From: a virus
Strand: one strand, 5' to 3'
DNA length: 64,000 bases
IMG/VR virus record: IMGVR_UViG_3300045902_000324
Coordinates: 1 to 64,000 of that record
Below are positions 1 to 7,848 of this stretch, in pieces; within the stretch, counting starts at the first letter, position 1, and each line of letters begins with the position of its first letter. Below the pieces are notes generated by a model that was given only the letters and a program-made list of their open reading frames with translations, made no database searches and was not told where the DNA came from. A program made the position numbers and the translations under genes.

Positions 1-344
1 TGAAGCGGCATTCCCACAAGTTCTGTGGCCAGTGGATGGTTGCGCTCCGCCAGGTACTTCACTAGTGTCAGCGCTGCGCCACACGTCACCATCATGGGCG
101 GCTTGCCCTTCTGGTATCCCGTCAACGGCTGAGCGTTGTCCAGGTACTCCTGCATCTTTGTAGCGTGCTCAGACTTGCCTGCTGCGATGTCTCTAAGTAT
201 GTGTCGCTCCTTGCCAAAGACATCGGCACAGTTAGCGGTCAGCACCCACATCCGCTTGTCTGCGTCGATGAACCCTTCTAGGTCTACCGGGGTCAGACCA
301 CCGAACCGGAATATCTTCTCTTCAAACTCGTCAATGTGTGGCAT
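1..344 (-). CDS. unknown protein, 5' part only (runs off window)
   Basis: An open frame starts with ATG at 344 and continues without a stop to the left edge, about 114 codons (MPHIDEFEEKIFRFGGLTP at the N-terminus). The 3' end lies outside the window. I do not recognise the family. It is transcribed away from palindromic element 1. The frame has the charged, balanced composition of a real soluble protein, and the plus-strand frame over the same bases (136-396) looks like its shadow. Confidence 0.6.
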   Translation of the reverse strand, partial: MPHIDEFEEKIFRFGGLTPVDLEGFIDADKRMWVLTANCADVFGKERHILRDIAAGKSEHATKMQEYLDNAQPLTGYQKGKPPMMVTCGAALTLVKYLAERNHPLATELVGMPL

Positions 345-565
345 TATCGTTTCTATTTTAGATGACGTTGTAAACCACTTTAACACCTATTTTTGAATTG
401 GGTGAAATAGCCAGAAATACCAGGTGAAAAATACGGGCTGAAACACCCATTCCCCAATTAACATAAAACGGCTAGAACATCCGCAGCGCATGGGGTTGAG
501 CCGTTTTTACCCGAAAATACCCAATTAAATTTCCCCCAAACTACCCCATGACACCACACTAGGCA

Positions 566-1122
566 ATCGCTGAAACCCTTGATTTTCCGTTACTAATATT
601 CTCTGTCTAGAGAACGTGTCATGACCTGTCATGACCTGTCATGGCTATTCGAGACAGCCACAACCCTTGCCACACAATGCTTTCAGCGACCTGTCATGCT
701 GTCTCGCGGTTTTCAGATAAAAAAACACGTTTAATTGGGGGAAACGGTGTCTGAAAGGCGTTTATTGATACGTATGTACTATCTCAAAAAGGCGCATAGA
801 AGAACTGGCAGCGGCATAGAAAGATAGAAAGGGCTTTCCACATATATTTCTATATTTCTCTTAGACGCCTTTCAGCACTAGTACATTTGAACCTGTGCCA
901 GTTTTAGCGTTACTGTTAGTACAAGTGTTTGGCTCATGTCATTTCACCCAATTAAACATGATTTTTTTTATGGAAACGGCGAGACAGCATGACAGGTCAC
1001 TTACACCCCATACACACCAATGCTTACAGCCTGTCTGAGGCACCCATGACAGGTCATGACAGGTCATGACAGTATCTCTGGCTGTAGAATATTGATAACG
1101 TATTTTCAAGGGTTTTAGGCAC
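566..1122. repeat. palindromic element 1 (TGTCATGACC inverted-repeat array)
   Basis: Gene-free block arranged as an imperfect large inverted repeat centred near 844. Paired segments: 573-582 with 1106-1115, 617-644 with 1044-1071 (three TGTCATGACC units against their reverse complement; both pairs sum to 1688), 688-707 with 979-998, and 731-739 with 947-955 (both sum to 1686). The basic unit TGTCATGACA is itself a palindrome. Flanks at 393-540 and 1140-1190 carry CCCAATTAA-type motifs. parB lies 0.2 kb away and is transcribed towards it. A replication origin, centromere or operator cluster is the most likely role (inference). Confidence 0.8.
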
Positions 1123-1290
1123 CATCTGTGGTTTCTTCGGGGCGCCTTTTGATGGGGTAAAAGGGGTGTTTTTAATGGGTATTGGGGGGCAACTCGTAGA
1201 CAGACCTTCCAGTAAGGGTTTCAGCGATCGCAGAAAAAAGTGCCTACACCCAATACTTTTACAGTGTGACAGTTGTCTATTTCAGGCATG

Positions 1291-1314
1291 AAAAAGCCGT
1301 TCGTGGGAGCGGCT
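1291..1314 (-). terminator. rho-independent terminator of parB
   Basis: Read on the minus strand: AGCCG, ten-base loop, CGGCT, then TTTTT. It begins just past the parB stop codon, in the right orientation to end that transcript before element 1. Confidence 0.7.
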
Positions 1315-1335
1315 GTGCGTCAACCAACCTGTGGG

Positions 1336-2445
1336 CTATTCTTCGAGCTGAGCAGCCTGGGCCGCCACCTCTAGGTGGTTAGCTCGAAAATCGTAGATAC
1401 CTTGACGAGCGCCGTACAACACCTCACCGATCACATGGGAGTCCGATGAACTAACCCCAACAAGCGATCGCCCTTCAGCGAACTTGTGGAGCGCTGCCAC
1501 CGCGTTCACTACAGCGTCAGCGAGTCTGCGTAGCTCTGGTGCATCGCTGTGGAACAGTGCCGTGTCCAACAAGTCCTGCTGCTGCCCGACCGACATAGCC
1601 TCGCGTTGCTGCATGGCGGTGAGGGCTGCTGTGAACTGGGTACCAGTGGACACCTTACCGGATTCCATTAGCGCCAGCATCTTAATCTGCTTGTCGTCGT
1701 CCAGCCTGGACATGAGCGACAGGCAGTAGGGCGAGATGCAGGAGGTCGTCTCGAACACCTGGCGGACATGGGCATGGACTCTAAACAAGTCCAGTCGTCC
1801 CGTCACCCACAGCACGCTCTTGCCGAGGGACGGCACGCCAAGTGCCTTGTCGCCCTTTGTTGCAGCTTTGATTGCTGTGGAGCGTGTTTCTTCGTCGTCT
1901 GAGAATGGCTCCAGACCGTAGGCTGTCATCCACCGCAGCAGTCCGTGAGCTTCTTCGGCAAACGTCATGTCCTTACGGCTAACGTTTTCAATGAACGCCA
2001 TAGTCTGCACGTCGCGGTCACTCAGCCCGGTGCGAACCTCAGCTCGGTACGTTGGCAGCTTGCCGAGCAAGCACGCTCTGAATCGCCGTTCGCCGTACAC
2101 CAGCATGTAGAGCGGCGTGGCGAGTTTCGTAGCGCGATCGCCCAGACCGTCGAGCGCTGCGGAGACAGTGGCAATCGATCGAACAAACAGCATGTCTGCG
2201 CCGACACCAGATTCGTTGTCTTGATCAACGCGCATTTGAAGGCGATCCAGCAAATCCCGTGCCTGCTCTACGGTCGTAACCTTTACCACAGCGCCGGGTG
2301 TATTCTGCCCGTTGCTGTTTATGTCATCAGCCAGTTCTTCTATCAGAGCTAAGTCAAAACTGCGACGGGGCTGGTTTGGGTTTGGGACGATAAACTCTGT
2401 GGGGATTGCGAGGACGGCGGAATCGGTTTTAATGCTGGTAGCCAT
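1336..2445 (-). CDS. parB: ParB-like partition protein
   Basis: A 369-residue ParB/Srx-fold protein. The N-terminus has the usual PNPNQPRR start of the ParB box region. The CTP-binding signature GERRFRA is at about residues 118-124 and ENVSRKDMTFAEEA at about 153-166, matching the GERR and ENxQR motifs of ParB. About 50 extra residues separate the first motif from GERR, longer than in chromosomal ParB. The remainder is helical and would hold the HTH and dimer domain. It should bind centromere-like sites in DNA; the adjacent element 1 is the obvious candidate (inference). No ParA is seen nearby. It has its own TTGACA/GACGAT promoter and a terminator, so it forms a monocistronic unit. Confidence 0.85.
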   Translation of the reverse strand: MATSIKTDSAVLAIPTEFIVPNPNQPRRSFDLALIEELADDINSNGQNTPGAVVKVTTVEQARDLLDRLQMRVDQDNESGVGADMLFVRSIATVSAALDGLGDRATKLATPLYMLVYGERRFRACLLGKLPTYRAEVRTGLSDRDVQTMAFIENVSRKDMTFAEEAHGLLRWMTAYGLEPFSDDEETRSTAIKAATKGDKALGVPSLGKSVLWVTGRLDLFRVHAHVRQVFETTSCISPYCLSLMSRLDDDKQIKMLALMESGKVSTGTQFTAALTAMQQREAMSVGQQQDLLDTALFHSDAPELRRLADAVVNAVAALHKFAEGRSLVGVSSSDSHVIGEVLYGARQGIYDFRANHLEVAAQAAQLEE

Positions 2446-2474
2446 AGGGTTTAGAGGAATTGGTTGATATCTAT

Positions 2475-2504
2475 ATCGTCGTCTGTTTAACTTCTGTGTG
2501 TCAA
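2475..2504 (-). promoter_or_regulatory. early-type promoter for parB
   Basis: On the minus strand: -35 TTGACA (2499-2504), 18-nt spacer, -10 GACGAT (2475-2480) followed by ATAGATA. It belongs to the recurrent early promoter family of this window and lies 30 nt before the parB start. Confidence 0.7.
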
Positions 2505-2515
2505 TAGTATGGACA

Positions 2516-2551
2516 ATAAAAAACCCGCCAAAGCCTTTGCTATGGCGGGTT
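2516..2551 (-). terminator. rho-independent terminator
   Basis: Stem CCCGCCA / TGGCGGG with a T-run on the minus-strand side (GGCGGGTTTTTT). It ends the minus-strand transcript of the 2566-2799 gene. The plus-strand side also has TTTT, so weak bidirectional action is possible. Confidence 0.75.
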
Positions 2552-2565
2552 TTGGAGCTATCTGC

Positions 2566-2799
2566 TTACTTTACTTCACGGGTCAACTTGGATATCGGAA
2601 CTGCGCGTGTTGCGTTCAGTGCTGTGGACAGTTCTCCACTATTGAGAACCCGCGCAACGTGAGCGTAATCTTCTCCGTTTATTTGACCGTCTAGTACTTT
2701 GATCACCTGGTATACCCCGCTAAACGGAACGGTTCTACTTCTTTTCAAATAAAACCGCCCGCCAACTAGATCAGTCAATGTGCAACCCTCCAACGACAC
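2566..2799 (-). CDS. small protein of unknown function
   Basis: 77 codons (MSLEGCTLTDLVGGRFYLKR...). Not recognised; small, mixed charge, no membrane segment. Its first codons lie within the 28-bp sequence that is repeated exactly at 3920-3947, so the 5' end of this gene may have been built or duplicated when the PP-loop cassette upstream arrived. Last gene before a strong terminator in a minus-strand operon. Confidence 0.6.
   Translation of the reverse strand: MSLEGCTLTDLVGGRFYLKRSRTVPFSGVYQVIKVLDGQINGEDYAHVARVLNSGELSTALNATRAVPISKLTREVK
2770..2797. repeat. 28-bp perfect direct repeat, copy 1
   Basis: Bases 2770-2797 are identical to 3920-3947 (begins ATCAGTCAATGTG, ends CCAACGAC). The two copies bracket the PP-loop gene at 2838-3857. 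Flanking bases differ immediately outside the repeat. Confidence 0.9.
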
Positions 2800-2837
2800 A
2801 GCGATACGATAGGACGTAGCGTTAATCTCAAACTATA

Positions 2838-3857
2838 TCAATCCGTGCAGGCACACTCATTGTTAAAGAGAGGCATAGACGAAACAGGCGCACCATCGAA
2901 AATTTCACGCATCGAGGCTTTTTTGTTAAAGGTTGCGCCTGTTTCTGCTTCTTTTCTCAAGCCCCATTCAGCTCGATCTGGGTACAGACGCTTTTGCTCT
3001 CTCATTTGTTCAGCCGTATGAAAAAAGCAGAAATCGCAGTTTGAGATCTCTGGAAAATTCCATCCTTTCTTTTCCCAATATTTGTTTACATGCGCCCTTG
3101 TGATTCGGTCTACAAACATAGGTGCCTGTCTAATTCGCCATTCGTAATTTTTAATCCATCGATGCTGCTTTTTGAACTTGCCTTCAATATCGCATTCCAG
3201 CGAAACTTTGAATTTCTCACATGCTCCAGCCGCAGACCAATCCCATTTGTTGTTAGTGCGTTCGGCTCCTAGCATTTTGTACACACGAGGAGCCTCATCG
3301 TACCTGAACCCGATGCTCATTTGAATGGGATCTGCAATGAATCTTTTTAGCGATTCTGAATACTCACCAGTTAGAATATTTGCAAACACTTCTGAAAATA
3401 TTGGCATTACTTTCATTTCTTTGGTACAAAAACGCATTGCTTGATTAGGGAGCATCTTGCGCTCCCTAATCAATTGATCGTAATTGACGCCATAGCACCA
3501 TCTGATTTCTTTTCCGAGTTCTTGTTCTAAACGAAGAACATTTAGGAGAGTCATGTCTAACTCTCGGCTTCCTTCAAATTCTGGACACTTTTGCCGAATG
3601 GCTGAAAGCAGTCCTTTATCCTGAATGCGACAGGCGGGATCTTCCGTCAGCACAAGAGCGAATACTAAATGGTCTGCTGGGTAGTGCATCGCCATATATG
3701 CAGAAGATCTGCCTCCCGATATTGAATGGACTGTCTTTCCGCCGATGTCTTTTGAAGCCGATAGCATAGATAACGCGATCTCTTCATCGTCAACTTTCAG
3801 ATCGGATAATTTTAATATTCCAAGCTGGGTTTTCAACAGTGTTACTCCTAGATGCAA
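2838..3857 (-). CDS. PP-loop (PAPS-reductase-like) phage protein
   Basis: 339 residues with a PP-loop ATP-pyrophosphatase signature SISGGRSSAYMA near residue 45, as in phage-borne phosphoadenosine phosphosulfate reductase-like proteins. A cysteine pair in CDFCFFHTAEQ near residue 285 and a C-terminal CACTD could bind a metal or take part in sulfur chemistry. These families adenylate a substrate for sulfur or amine transfer; the substrate here is unknown. ATG 3857 lacks a ribosome site, whereas AGGAG precedes a TTG at 3836, so the shorter form may be the real one. The gene is bracketed by perfect 28-bp direct repeats, suggesting a cassette gained later. Confidence 0.75.
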   Translation of the reverse strand: MHLGVTLLKTQLGILKLSDLKVDDEEIALSMLSASKDIGGKTVHSISGGRSSAYMAMHYPADHLVFALVLTEDPACRIQDKGLLSAIRQKCPEFEGSRELDMTLLNVLRLEQELGKEIRWCYGVNYDQLIRERKMLPNQAMRFCTKEMKVMPIFSEVFANILTGEYSESLKRFIADPIQMSIGFRYDEAPRVYKMLGAERTNNKWDWSAAGACEKFKVSLECDIEGKFKKQHRWIKNYEWRIRQAPMFVDRITRAHVNKYWEKKGWNFPEISNCDFCFFHTAEQMREQKRLYPDRAEWGLRKEAETGATFNKKASMREIFDGAPVSSMPLFNNECACTD

Positions 3858-3919
3858 TCGAGGTTAAGATCGTTGGCACCCAGCCACGAAAATCAATATT
3901 ATGCGTGGCTGGGTTCCAA

Positions 3920-3947
3920 ATCAGTCAATGTGCAACCCTCCAACGAC
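3920..3947. repeat. 28-bp perfect direct repeat, copy 2
   Basis: Second copy of the 2770-2797 sequence. Here it encodes the C-terminus (VVGGLHID) and stop codon of the upstream small gene. Confidence 0.9.
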
Positions 3948-4124
3948 GTTCGGCTGGATCTGCCTAACCCTGACATCGGCGTACTGCAACCGAAGGCGAT
4001 CGCGTTCTTCCTGTGCCTGGCTGTACAAGTGAAACTCACTATCCTTTCGCCATCCTTTTCCGTGCCCCATGTAGACTTCTACAATCCATGTCTTTTGATA
4101 GCGGGCGGCTTCGACTCGGTACAT
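3921..4124 (-). CDS. small protein of unknown function
   Basis: 67 residues from ATG 4124 (MYRVEAARYQKTWIVEVY). This start is chosen over 4154 because GGAGAAGG lies just before it. Rich in Arg, Gln and Glu. The C-terminal codons are the direct repeat. Not recognised. Confidence 0.6.
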   Translation of the reverse strand: MYRVEAARYQKTWIVEVYMGHGKGWRKDSEFHLYSQAQEERDRLRLQYADVRVRQIQPNVVGGLHID

Positions 4125-4176
4125 AGACCTTCTCCAATAACGTTGACTATTCAAAGCAACCTGTCAACAGATCAAC

Positions 4177-4326
4177 CTACGTTCTAGCACCACTCCCTCG
4201 GCTAGTGCTCGTCCCACCTTCTACAGGCGGCTCGTATTCAGAAACAAGCGTATGCGCGTCTGCAATCACGGATTCTGTGGGAACTGCAAAAACTAACAGC
4301 AACAGAGCAACAATCAGTGGAATCAT
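4177..4326 (-). CDS. small secreted or membrane-anchored protein
   Basis: 49 residues. A hydrophobic start (MIPLIVALLLLVFAVPTES) looks like a signal peptide with a possible cut near ADA. The tail GGTSTSRGSGART resembles the Gly/Arg tails of small exported cyanobacterial proteins. A TGGACA/TACGAT promoter lies 30 nt upstream. Confidence 0.55.
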   Translation of the reverse strand: MIPLIVALLLLVFAVPTESVIADAHTLVSEYEPPVEGGTSTSRGSGART

Positions 4327-4355
4327 GAACGTGTTACCTGTGTTTACGTATCTGT

Positions 4356-4384
4356 ATCGTAAACTTTTTACTTAAGATTGTCCA
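4356..4384 (-). promoter_or_regulatory. early-type promoter inside the end of the upstream gene
   Basis: Minus strand: TGGACA (4379-4384), 17-nt spacer, TACGAT (4356-4361), then ACAGATA. It overlaps the last codons of the 4368-4751 gene and serves the secreted-peptide gene and genes behind it. Confidence 0.65.
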
Positions 4385-4751
4385 TCGTTGGCGTCAATTT
4401 TTTGACGACAGAGAACATGTCTCGTAGCAACGTTAGATCGATCTGTGTCTCTTCGATTTGATCTTGCAGAGCGTCCACAGCGGACTGCCTTTCGATGAGC
4501 ATTGCGTCCGTCGTGGACGCTGCCAGCCGAGCGGCTTTGCGGGCAGCGTCATTCTTTAGCGTGGCATTGGCGGCGATCGCCATGTCAACTGCCGAAGCGT
4601 AGACGTTGAGTGCCGACAATGCTTCTCTAAGCTCACGCTTTAGGTCGAGCAGATTTAGCGACACCCTCGCTATCTCATGAGGAAACTCTTTTATGTCCAG
4701 TCCATCGATCCACATCTGTCGAAACGTTGGGACACGTAAGTCTGTTTGCAT
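4368..4751 (-). CDS. coiled-coil protein of unknown function
   Basis: 127 residues, mostly helical, with heptad-like segments (ALQDQIEETQIDLTLLRDMF) and an Ala-rich middle. No catalytic motif seen. It follows the 4756 ORF by 4 nt, so it is probably in the same minus-strand operon. Confidence 0.65.
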   Translation of the reverse strand: MQTDLRVPTFRQMWIDGLDIKEFPHEIARVSLNLLDLKRELREALSALNVYASAVDMAIAANATLKNDAARKAARLAASTTDAMLIERQSAVDALQDQIEETQIDLTLLRDMFSVVKKLTPTMDNLK

Positions 4752-4755
4752 GGGA

Positions 4756-4989
4756 TTAACCTAATAACAACTGTGTACCGTCTGGAACCATCGACCAGGC
4801 AACCCAAGCAAAATGGCGCATGTGGTCGGGCGCTAGTATCTGCAACCGGGCTTGCCGTGCATCTCCACCGTCTAACCGGGCCACACATTCGGTGTCGGGT
4901 GCTTGCGGCAGGACGACCGGAAACGTATCAGAACGGGATTGCGCTGACCGCTTGCCCGCTCCACTCGTGGTATTTCGATTCGCGTTCAT
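4756..4989 (-). CDS. small protein of unknown function, start uncertain
   Basis: The frame ends with RHFAWVAWSMVPDGTQLLLG and lies in an otherwise uncovered gap between two minus-strand genes. ATG 4989 would overlap the preceding gene by 62 nt; a GTG near 4880 would avoid this. Not recognised. Confidence 0.4.
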   Translation of the reverse strand: MNANRNTTSGAGKRSAQSRSDTFPVVLPQAPDTECVARLDGGDARQARLQILAPDHMRHFAWVAWSMVPDGTQLLLG

Positions 4990-5467
4990 ACAGGGTTACA
5001 TCTCCAACCCGTGTGGACATTCCTTTCTCGAACAGGGTAGACTGCCCAGCCGCAGTTCGGCACCAGTCCCAGAAGTCTGACATCTGATCTTGGGTCAAAC
5101 CTTTGGCGATCGTAACGTGTGGATTAAAGCGCTTCGCAAGGCTTATTCCGAACGCCGATACGCTGGTCTGCGTGGTCTGAAACAGGTCAGTCAGCGGTTC
5201 ACTCTGAACTACCGGAAGGATAAGCGTTGAGGGTTTCCACACCTTCGGGAAACCGATATCAAGGTTGAACAGATCGAACCCGCTGTGCCCTTCAAGCACT
5301 TCGATCAACACATCTTTGTGATCATTGTCCAGGTTGAACGGAGGAACGATCGTGATGTGCGGCGCGGTGCTGGGCGTTTTCACCTCAATGGACTTCAGGT
5401 AGCGGCGCGTCTCGTTAACGGCTGCGCCAGCCTTTCCTCTGACTGAAACTCCGATGAAGTATTGCAT
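4928..5467 (-). CDS. 2H phosphoesterase (2'-5' RNA ligase-like)
   Basis: 179 residues from ATG 5467. Two H-x-T motifs of the 2H superfamily are present: PHITIVPPF near residue 46 and NPHVTIAKG near 123, spaced as in the LigT/ThpR family. Such enzymes cleave 2'-5' or cyclic phosphodiesters in RNA or nucleotide signals; in phages they can repair tRNA ends or destroy cyclic-oligonucleotide defence signals. Which applies here cannot be told from sequence. The longer ORF start at 5506 adds 13 residues unlike the family. Confidence 0.8.
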   Translation of the reverse strand: MQYFIGVSVRGKAGAAVNETRRYLKSIEVKTPSTAPHITIVPPFNLDNDHKDVLIEVLEGHSGFDLFNLDIGFPKVWKPSTLILPVVQSEPLTDLFQTTQTSVSAFGISLAKRFNPHVTIAKGLTQDQMSDFWDWCRTAAGQSTLFEKGMSTRVGDVTLYERESKYHEWSGQAVSAIPF

Positions 5468-5531
5468 GTGTTTTATTTGGTGCAAAGCAGAGGGTTTAGC
5501 GCCCAAGTGAACCTGGGCGCTGCTAGTTGGG

Positions 5532-5792
5532 TTAGATGGACTGGAGCGCGTATGTCTCGTTGAAGTCCGGGGAATCGACTTGAGCGTTTGTGTAAATGGT
5601 TAGAACTTTGTTTCGGAATGAGCTTGAGAAACACCACAGGTAAGTAAACAGCCCGGATGAGGTGATGTACTGGATGTGGGAATTTGCGCGTAGGTTGTTT
5701 GCCCGAAACGCATTGCTGGAGGCTTGATCTAAGTACGGAACGAGGTTGGCTGGAATTTGGATGGAGTTCTGAATCTGTTGGGAGATAGACAT
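5532..5792 (-). CDS. small protein of unknown function
   Basis: 86 residues from ATG 5792 (MSISQQIQNSIQIPANLVPY). This start lies 34 nt after the -10 box at 5826-5831; the longer ORF start at 5843 would lie upstream of the promoter. Not recognised. Confidence 0.6.
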   Translation of the reverse strand: MSISQQIQNSIQIPANLVPYLDQASSNAFRANNLRANSHIQYITSSGLFTYLWCFSSSFRNKVLTIYTNAQVDSPDFNETYALQSI

Positions 5793-5825
5793 GGTTTGGG
5801 AATGGGTGAATATGTGGATACCTGT

Positions 5826-5854
5826 ATCGTAACAAGTTAACATCTAGTAGTCTA
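5826..5854 (-). promoter_or_regulatory. early-type promoter, weak -35
   Basis: Minus strand TAGACT (5849-5854), 17-nt spacer, TACGAT (5826-5831), then ACAGG. The -10 fits the family; the -35 matches only four of six. Confidence 0.5.
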
Positions 5855-5870
5855 TCGGTTTACTGTATGT

Positions 5871-6338
5871 TTACTGTAACCCGATCATCTCTACATGCTC
5901 TGCCTTCGGAGTCCACAAACCCTGCTTACCTTTTGCAAGAATCGGGTTGATCACCTGCACATCAAGCAACGGAATCGCCAGCCGCGCCAGCAACCAGTAT
6001 CCGACCATTTTTTCAAGCGGGGACACGCAACTCATATCGATCTCTCGACCCATCGTAGGGCGATCGCACATGGTAAGAGAACCGGACATCCTTGCGACTG
6101 CAACGAAAGCGCCGAGCGGGTAGTCTAAGGGAACGTCATAGCCAAGCCCCTCTAAATCTTCCAGCAACTCCCAACCAGACTCGGTCATCTTCTGCACCCC
6201 AACGTGGATTAACAGATCACCTGAGTAATTGCGCCAGGAGATCTTAGACGAGCGGGTTTCGTACTGTTTCAGTCCTGCTGCAATGAGGGTCGCCCACGGC
6301 TGGTGAAGCGTAACGGACTTGTACGTGCGTTCTGCCAT
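5871..6338 (-). CDS. ASCH-domain-like protein
   Basis: 155 residues from ATG 6338, which has GGAGA 7 nt upstream. The N-terminus (YKSVTLHQPWATLIAAGLKQYETRS) is the typical opening of ASCH/PUA-like proteins, with the HQPWA and K-x-x-E-T-R elements. ASCH folds bind RNA or modified nucleotides. Frequent in phages; substrate unknown. It follows the 6340 gene directly. Confidence 0.75.
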   Translation of the reverse strand: MAERTYKSVTLHQPWATLIAAGLKQYETRSSKISWRNYSGDLLIHVGVQKMTESGWELLEDLEGLGYDVPLDYPLGAFVAVARMSGSLTMCDRPTMGREIDMSCVSPLEKMVGYWLLARLAIPLLDVQVINPILAKGKQGLWTPKAEHVEMIGLQ

Positions 6339-6339
6339 T

Positions 6340-6549
6340 CTAAATCTCCTCAAAGTCAAATCCATCGATTGAACCGACTCCCTTGGCATCTAGTACCGAG
6401 TAATCGGTGATGTCGTGGTTATGGCTAACTCGGCAGTTCCAATGCCCGTGCTCGAAAAACACGGCTATGTTCCGTTTCCCAAATTTCTTTTTAGCGGCAC
6501 GAAGAACGCGAATGCCCATTGTGGGCGTATCTCTTTCAGTTTTCAGCAT
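6340..6549 (-). CDS. small protein of unknown function
   Basis: 69 residues. ATG 6549 overlaps the stop of the upstream gene (ATGCTGA), which suggests translational coupling; an internal ATG ten codons in is possible. Basic N-terminal half, aromatic/His-rich middle. Not recognised. Confidence 0.55.
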   Translation of the reverse strand: MLKTERDTPTMGIRVLRAAKKKFGKRNIAVFFEHGHWNCRVSHNHDITDYSVLDAKGVGSIDGFDFEEI

Positions 6550-6785
6550 TTCAGTTTCAGCGTAATGGACTCGCCAGACTTAAGCACTTCCACACCTTTC
6601 GAAGTCGTCCAATAGTACGTGTGGACAAAGCGCCCGTCCTTTCGTACAGCAAACCCGACCAGACCGTACCTAACGAGCACTTTCATGCGCTGCCTGATAA
6701 CGCCTTGGGTCACTACATCGAGCAGCCGCGACTTGCTCACCGCGTACATAGATGGCACCCAGTCCAGCCCACGCTGCGTGGACAT
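6543..6785 (-). CDS. winged-helix-like small protein
   Basis: 80 residues. The pattern VSKSRLLDVVTQGVIRQRMKVL followed by LVGFAVRKDGRFVHTYYWTT resembles a helix-turn-helix plus wing (inference). Head of a three-gene minus-strand run. The frame stays open about 50 codons upstream without a normal start. A weak TTGACA (7038-7043) with GACGAC 17 nt away may be its promoter. Confidence 0.5.
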   Translation of the reverse strand: MSTQRGLDWVPSMYAVSKSRLLDVVTQGVIRQRMKVLVRYGLVGFAVRKDGRFVHTYYWTTSKGVEVLKSGESITLKLKC

Positions 6786-7094
6786 ATCTTCTATCGCCCG
6801 CAGCAGCGTTCGCCTAGACGCTTCACCCTGAGCTAGTATCGCTTTCCCCGGCCCATAACTAATGTGCGGCGTTTTGTTCTTCCTTCGGCTTAGCGATCGC
6901 CCTACATCGACCGCGATTCATACTCCGTGCAGGCAGAGGGCTGTCTTCAGCCACTTGCATTGATCTGTCCTCCTAAAAAACTCAGCACGTTTAGAAAAAT
7001 TGAACCTTTTCTGTGTCGTCTCGGATTAGTAGCAGTATGTCAAGTCTTTAGGAAAATACATTCAATGGCACTGTGGGCGCAGTAGTAGCACGTT
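6786..7094. other. gap without a convincing gene
   Basis: About 310 bases. It holds the open but startless extension of the 6543-6785 frame, a 20-codon minus ORF (MNRGRCRAIAKPKEEQ), and a weak promoter-like pair at 7015-7043. Nothing else stands out. Confidence 0.4.
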
Positions 7095-7304
7095 TTACCT
7101 GGTATTTTCCACGATAAAACGTACATGCCAATCAGATGACAGCGTGAGCCTGCTGCCCGTGTAGCCCAGTGTGTCTGACAGTCTGCTGACTGCACTGCTA
7201 CCCACATTCTTTATGAATGTTCTGTACTGGATTTCCTTGGAGCTATCTTTTATTTCGTTGATATCGTCGCCATTCAGGTTAATGCAGCAGCCAATGTACC
7301 GCAT
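7095..7304 (-). CDS. small protein of unknown function
   Basis: 69 residues starting one base after the stop of the upstream gene (TGATATG), so clearly in its operon. Contains Ser/Asp-rich stretches and no recognised motif. Confidence 0.55.
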   Translation of the reverse strand: MRYIGCCINLNGDDINEIKDSSKEIQYRTFIKNVGSSAVSRLSDTLGYTGSRLTLSSDWHVRFIVENTR

Positions 7305-7305
7305 A

Positions 7306-7788
7306 TCAGTGCTCCATGTCGTTCAAAATAATTACTCGATCACAAAACCGGGATACCAATGTCTCTCTAATTGATTCGCTTGGAAGCTTGTTGATCATTC
7401 GGTAGCACCCAGGCTCATCTTCTCCCTGAACAACAAACAGAGTTTTTTTGCTGAAGTGCTTAGTTATCTGAGCGGCATCCATCAAACAGTCAATAATCGA
7501 GTCTGCGTCTCGTCCTGCTACTGTGTACAACTCTGGGTATCGCTGCATGTGTGTTTCGTACACCCAATGACTGATTCGAGTCATTGGGCTAAACTCTCCA
7601 GCGCGTTCATCCTCTATTGCTTTGTAGAAAATGTTTCGATCTTCTGGAGTTTTGAAGTCGTATCGGTTGCAACCGCCTACACCAGCATTAGAAACTTCAC
7701 CAATTTTCTTTTTACCGAGATAGATACTAGCTGTGAACTGGGTGGTTTCTTGCCCGCCATTGACCTTTATATTTTTTAGAGAAAGCAT
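7306..7788 (-). CDS. conserved phage/plasmid protein of unknown function
   Basis: 160 residues (MLSLKNIKVNGGQETTQF...). The pattern KKIGEVSNAGVGGCNRYDF resembles a protein type I associate with many bacterial mobile elements but cannot name. A near-consensus promoter precedes it by about 30 nt. Confidence 0.65.
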   Translation of the reverse strand: MLSLKNIKVNGGQETTQFTASIYLGKKKIGEVSNAGVGGCNRYDFKTPEDRNIFYKAIEDERAGEFSPMTRISHWVYETHMQRYPELYTVAGRDADSIIDCLMDAAQITKHFSKKTLFVVQGEDEPGCYRMINKLPSESIRETLVSRFCDRVIILNDMEH

Positions 7789-7819
7789 CTTAGCAATTGG
7801 TTGATTGGGTGGTATCTAT

Positions 7820-7848
7820 ATCGTATGAAATTTGCGTCTATAGGTCAA
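7820..7848 (-). promoter_or_regulatory. early-type promoter
   Basis: Minus strand TTGACC (7843-7848), 17-nt spacer, TACGAT (7820-7825), then ATAGATA. One of the best members of the family. Confidence 0.75.

Noticed and set aside
136-396. Plus-strand 86-codon ORF
   Set aside because: Opposite a longer open minus-strand frame with better composition (1-344); poor start context.
600-1080. CRISPR-like repeat array
   Set aside because: The repeated TGTCATGACC units are about 10 bp, adjacent without unique spacers, and mirrored around a centre; no cas genes.
2838-3857. DndC phosphorothioation component
   Set aside because: The PP-loop is shared, but no dndB, dndD or dndE-like genes are nearby and the flanking genes are small phage unknowns.
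5473-5835. Minus-strand 120-codon ORF overlapping 5532-5792
   Set aside because: Composition rich in His, Pro, Ser and Arg; begins before the promoter; out-of-frame shadow.
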